10,249 nt of DNA from NCBI GenBank assembly GCA_003024985.2, contig PXIH01S0058107.1; one strand, given 5' to 3'. This document shows, piece after piece, positions 7,030 through 10,249 of this stretch. How positions within the stretch are numbered: position 1 is the first letter of the stretch; each line of letters starts with the position of its first letter. The position numbers and the translations under genes are program-made. The notes under the pieces were generated by a model. That model was not told the DNA's origin. It saw only the letters and a program-made list of their open reading frames with translations, and ran no database searches. Source of the DNA: Euperipatoides rowelli. Lineage: Eukaryota; Onychophora; Udeonychophora; Euonychophora; Peripatopsidae.

Positions 7030-7195
7030 CTCAAAAAGATTTTAACGGTTTAAAGTGTGCAGAAAAAAAGCTTCCTGGCACCTGAGTCTGGAAAAAAAAA
7101 CATAGCGGTACTGATGCTTCCCGGGGTTCAAGCCTGTCTCCAGGACGTCTGAGCACACAGCAAGTCTAGGTCGCTAGCCACTGGAACACCATCTC
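7030..7195 (-). mobile_element. Second tRNA-derived SINE-like remnant
   Basis: On the minus strand, TGGTGTTCCAGTGGCTA (complement of 7175-7191) resembles an A-box, and GGCTTGAACCCC (complement of 7123-7134) resembles a decayed B-box, about 40 bases apart. CTAGCGACCTAGAC follows the A-box as in a tRNA D-arm region. The local sequence is clearly richer in G+C than its surroundings. Downstream the body has GGTGCCAGGAAGC and CTGCAC, recalling GGTGTTAGAAA and CTGCAC in the remnant at 930-1060. The B-box has about three mismatches on this strand; the plus strand reads GGTTCAAGCC, also B-box-like, so the orientation is not certain. Confidence 0.42.
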
Positions 7196-7285
7196 TTGAC
7201 TAAAGGTATTTGTTATAGGCCTACAGGACTTTCGTAAGGCATTTCTCCTCAATACAAAAACTCATTTTTTTAAAAAATAAACTGT

Positions 7286-7309
7286 TTTAGCCCTATTGAT
7301 AGGGCTAAA
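7286..7309. other. Perfect 10-bp hairpin with TTGA loop
   Basis: TTTAGCCCTA (7286-7295) and TAGGGCTAAA (7300-7309) pair perfectly around a 4-base loop. It lies about 45 bp beyond the 3' end of the transposase relic and may belong to that element's non-coding end. It is followed by ACCCTTTATAG, and no T run that would suggest a terminator is present. Confidence 0.5.
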
Positions 7310-7354
7310 TACCCTTTATAGTAAAGTTTTTATTGTAATTTTAATATAATTCCC

Positions 7355-7640
7355 TAGAGGGCATTCATGACCTGGAGTACATCCAGTCAATGTCTAACAT
7401 TTCTCTGTAGGTAGCCATGATAACATCTGTTATCCTCATCCTTAATATTATGATATCAGGCAATTGTGGTATATATATTTATCCTTGATATAACCCCACA
7501 TGAAAAAGTCTAGAGGGGTTATGTCTGATGATCATGATATTGGAACATTCACCCAATTCATCAGTGAGGAAAGGTGGCATTAAAACATCTTGAACAATTA
7601 AACTCCAATATGGTGGACCATCATTATTCTGGAAAATCAC
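7355..7640 (-). pseudogene. Tc1/mariner-superfamily transposase relic (C-terminal DDE part)
   Basis: The enzyme cuts and pastes its own DNA element. Two frames on the minus strand carry its signatures. First, IFQNNDGPPYWSLIVQDVL (about 7634-7575) matches the FQQDGAPPH.SLIV.DFL block holding the second catalytic aspartate. Second, after a frameshift near 7535, SSDITPLDFFMWGYIKDK (7531 downward) matches the SPDLTPLDFFLWGYIKD block holding the third catalytic aspartate. Near 7400-7365, LDVLQVMNAL recalls the LD.CR.TNGAHIE end of the family. The two aspartates are 109 bases apart, not a multiple of three, which confirms indels. Nothing convincing remains of the N-terminal half, so the copy is truncated as well as frameshifted. 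This type is very common in arthropod genomes. Confidence 0.85.
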
Positions 7641-8052
7641 CTCTCATTACAGATTATTTCCAATTATGTATAACATTTAAATTTCAAAAAAAAAATTAGT
7701 TGTTTTATATAACAAACTAAACATGTCAAAATAGTCTAAATAGTGATGCAAATTGGGAGCAAATCTTTATTTCATACACAGTGAAGGGATTAATATAAAA
7801 ATCGTATTCTCATTGTTTCATATTAATGTATTAGTAGATTAAAAAACTTATAATGACATCAAATATATTTAAGGAAAATATTCTTGAACATGAAGATTAT
7901 ATTAAAATTAATAATAGATCTAGTATGAAAACTTGATTGCTTGCCTGGATGAAATGTTTTTTTTAGACTTCTGATTCTTTATAAAATGGAGTCTGACACT
8001 GATTTAGGGTTAAAGCTAAAGAATTTTATTTATTTTTAGCTTATTGTTATTA
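7641..8052. other. AT-rich spacer, no gene seen
   Basis: No open frame, transposase motif or RNA gene is visible. The missing N-terminal part of the neighbouring transposase would be expected here but cannot be recognised. Confidence 0.5.
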
Positions 8053-8455
8053 TTTTTTTTTTTTTTTGTATTTAGAAAAAAAACAGAAATATATAAAATA
8101 AATGTCATTTACTTCCCTTCTCACTTTTACATCTCCTCCCTGTCTGTGTTTCCGCCCCTTTATTTCCTTCCTTGTCTGATTCTTATATGTCCTGTTTGCA
8201 TCCCTTTGTTTAGTAATATAACTTTCTTTTTTTTCTCTAGAATTTCCTGGGAGTCCAGCCGGCTGCTATGGGGATTTCACTTTCCTCTTCCGCTATTCAA
8301 ATTTTGCTTTACTTTCTTCATCTTGTTTCTTTCTTCTTTTTTCTTTTTCTTCTCTCCGTTTTAGCTTTACCTTCTTTTTCTTTCCTTTTCTTTATCCTCT
8401 CTTCATCCCTCTCCTTTTTTGCTCTATCTTCCTCCTCAGTATTTGTTGACACATA
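8053..8455 (+). repeat. Pyrimidine-rich low-complexity tract
   Basis: It starts with T15 (8053-8067), a short A8 run, and then about 350 bases consisting overwhelmingly of C and T on the plus strand (TTTCTTCTT, CCTCCTC and similar). One non-pyrimidine island is at about 8243-8272 (CCTGGGAGTCCAGCCGGC). Two overlapping open frames here encode only phenylalanine, serine and leucine strings and are not genes. Several TCTAG or CTCAG ends look like 3' splice sites but have no matching donor nearby. The tract may be intronic or a degenerate simple repeat. Confidence 0.65.
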
Positions 8456-8871
8456 GTATTGAGGATGAAAAGACAACCTTTTTATTTTCACAGTCATGCC
8501 ATCTTTAGCCCTTTTCGTTCAATTATTTTTATATAAGGGTCGGTTAGACTTTAAATTATTGTAAATTATTATAGAATGAGGCTAACAATGACTGTTGAAT
8601 TGTAAAGAAGAAAAAAATGATTTATAATCGAAATTGGAGTGGAACAGTAATTTCTTTTTATAATTCAATCTATTGTTGACATTTCAGTGTAATGGGTTAG
8701 TGGCCAGCTGTATTGTTATGATCAGCATATTCGTAATGTCAAAGTTTAGGCTGTAATTCCACAGATTTTTCTTTGTTGATTGTTCATGTAGGTGTATATG
8801 CTCCAATACAATCTTCAATCAAATGATTCTTTAAATCAAATTTTAAATAAAAATAAATTTTTTTATTATAG
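8456..8871. other. AT-rich spacer, no gene seen
   Basis: No supported gene or repeat. The final bases (8858-8871) form the polypyrimidine stretch and AG of the candidate splice acceptor described next. Confidence 0.5.
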
Positions 8872-8924
8872 TAAAACCAAAACGTGGTGTAGCAGAAGCT
8901 TCCACTCATTTGAGTTAAATAGTG
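8872..8924 (+). other. Candidate 53-nt host exon
   Basis: The stretch is preceded by TTTTTTTATTATAG, a fair 3' splice site, and followed by GTAAGT directly after a G, a near-consensus 5' splice site. It is less AT-rich than its flanks. Two phases are plausible. From 8873 it is open throughout (KTKTWCSRSFHSFELNS). From 8874 it reads KPKRGVAEASTHLS and then a TAA stop, which would make it a last coding exon with a downstream splice, an unusual arrangement. No protein family is recognised. In AT-rich DNA, splice-like pairs of this kind occur by chance, so this is only a candidate. Confidence 0.25.
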
Positions 8925-8930
8925 GTAAGT

Positions 8931-9155
8931 AATTTATAATAATTACAGTAACATAGATAGAATAAATAGGATATTAAATAGAATTGAAGAGCACATAATG
9001 TTTGCTAGAAATATTGAGCAAAATTGTTTTAGGGGGAAAGTTTAAAAATTAAAGGGAGTTGATAGTACAAATAGTGATGAGAGGCTGATGAATATCCACC
9101 ACTCTAAATAACAAAAAGTGAGGTTAAACATGCTGTGAAAGGGGAATTAATGCCA
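8931..9155. other. Spacer, no gene seen
   Basis: Nothing recognisable. If the preceding exon is real, this is the start of its downstream intron. Confidence 0.4.
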
Positions 9156-9434
9156 TCAGCTTGCATTTTTGAATGGCCTGAAATAATTGAAAGAAGTAAT
9201 TAAGAACAGGTTTTGCATAAAGTTAAGCAGACTAACAGCCATGATGTAATTGTGAAAACCATAATAAAAACCAGGACCAACAACCATCCTACATAACTTA
9301 TAATCTACCATCAGACTGGAGTCGAAAGATTTGTGATGGTAGGCACAGGTCGTTTTTGGAAAACAAAATAACAGGGCAAGCATGACCAATTTATTTCGCT
9401 GGTCTGGGTAGAGCATATCAAATTTCTGAACCAA
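9156..9434 (-). other. Unrecognised 92-codon open frame
   Basis: The open frame begins with ATG and ends in a stop. It is somewhat richer in G+C than its surroundings, which makes 92 codons without a stop mildly notable. The predicted protein is hydrophobic and aromatic (FYYGFHNYIMAVSLLNFM) with two cysteines in its centre. No domain, signal peptide or transposon motif is recognised. It could be a decayed repeat fragment, an exon or chance. Confidence 0.15.
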
Positions 9435-10249
9435 TATTTATTAATTTTATTCTTATTACAATATAATACCTCATTAATTTCTTATATATCTTATTTTGAA
9501 TCTTGCATTTAGAGTCCAACAATATTTGATTATGAAATAAAATATAGTTTAGCATCCATTAATTTAATAGTAATATTTATTTTTAATAATTATCTCGAAT
9601 ATTTGTATAAATATGCTTAGTTAAACTCTTGAGAATTTTTGTACTGCAGCACATTTGCTAAACTTTGTCTACATAAGAAATGAAAACATTATTATTATTT
9701 TATTCCTTCTGATTAACTTTAAATATTATTACGAAATGGTAATAATATCTTTAATTAGTATTTTCTTGTATATGTATTTGAATATGTAAGTATACAATTT
9801 GATGAAACAAGAGAACTTATGAACATACAGTAATGTCATACATTATAATGATGCTCTATCGATTTTTTTTCTCCTGCCTTTTCCCCCTACCATTACTGAT
9901 TGAAAATATCAAATTAATTATAAGATTATTCAATTAGAATACCAAGTTATTTTTAGCATTCGTAAGATTTATTATTCTTACAGTATTTGAAAAATTTAAA
10001 TATGTTATTGATTTTTGACTGAACATTACTAACTAAATTATAGTTTTGTTATGAAATTGTTTAACATTCAGTATAATATCAATACAAAAATCTTGTTTAT
10101 AAAACCAAATTTAAAATTTTTTACCGTCTACAATAAAATTTAATAATTAATATATGATTACATAAATAGCATATTTATTGCTAATTATTAATTCTCAAAA
10201 GAAGATTAAAAAAAAAATGGTGAAATATTAATTTTAGCAGCTTTTTGTC
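9435..10249. other. AT-rich spacer, no gene seen
   Basis: Very AT-rich with short T and A runs and one pyrimidine stretch (about 9862-9890). No open frame, RNA gene or transposon motif is visible. Confidence 0.55.

Noticed and set aside
7964-8033. Possible exon after TTTTTTTTAG
   Set aside because: There is an acceptor-like signal but no convincing donor within a reasonable distance, and the frames carry stops.
8240-8275. Possible exon after TTTTCTCTAG (AATTTCCTGGGAGTCC onward)
   Set aside because: No GT donor follows the GC island, and the acceptor-like signal is expected by chance in a pyrimidine tract.
8044-8456. Two overlapping open frames of 106 and 62 codons on the plus strand
   Set aside because: They consist of phenylalanine, serine and leucine strings produced by the pyrimidine tract and have no domain or reading-frame signal.

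Overview
The window looks like AT-rich nuclear DNA of an animal, most likely an invertebrate and possibly an arthropod. It is dominated by decayed transposable elements, and no intact host protein gene can be supported. The reasons for the assignment are a full-length non-LTR retrotransposon of L1/Tx1 type, a Tc1/mariner-superfamily transposase relic with a signature common in insect genomes, tRNA-derived SINE-like remnants, a minisatellite, and a splice-site-bounded candidate exon. There is no operon-like gene packing and no ribosome binding site pattern. The species cannot be named from the sequence. One ambiguous base (1327) shows this is draft assembly.

Layout. Bases 62-292 are an inverted-repeat (MITE-like) unit with about 30-bp arms. 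Directly abutting it, 293-877 is a minisatellite of about 71 bp per unit, roughly eight copies, with signs of a trimeric higher-order pattern. Around 930-1060 is a minus-strand tRNA-derived SINE-like remnant with A-box- and B-box-like motifs. Bases 1376-6376 are the main object: a 4,965-bp LINE on the minus strand bounded by a perfect 18-bp target-site duplication. Read along the minus strand it has a short 5' UTR, a gag-like ORF1 with a CCHC zinc knuckle, an ORF2 with APE-type endonuclease, linker, reverse transcriptase and C-terminal CCHC zinc finger, then a 3' UTR with AATAAA, a 3'-terminal stem-loop and a short A tail. All reading frames are broken by frameshifts and stops, so it cannot move by itself, although most catalytic motifs are still legible and the flanking duplication is unmutated.

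Right of the LINE, 6377-7030 is AT-rich and featureless apart from an A13 run, a purine tract and a small inverted repeat. A second, more decayed SINE-like remnant lies at about 7060-7195. A perfect 10-bp hairpin is at 7286-7309. A minus-strand relic of the C-terminal half of a DDE transposase occupies about 7355-7640. Bases 8053-8455 form a long pyrimidine-rich tract on the plus strand. At 8872-8924 a 53-nt candidate exon sits between a good 3' splice site and a near-perfect 5' splice site. If real, it would place this part of the window inside a plus-strand host gene, with the surrounding repeats in its introns. The rest, to 10249, is AT-rich sequence with one unrecognised 92-codon open frame.

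The genes do not form a pathway. The region reads as a graveyard of independent insertions. The best candidates for something new are the LINE family (its ORF1 second zinc finger and its 3' stem-loop) and the compound inverted-repeat plus minisatellite unit at the left end.
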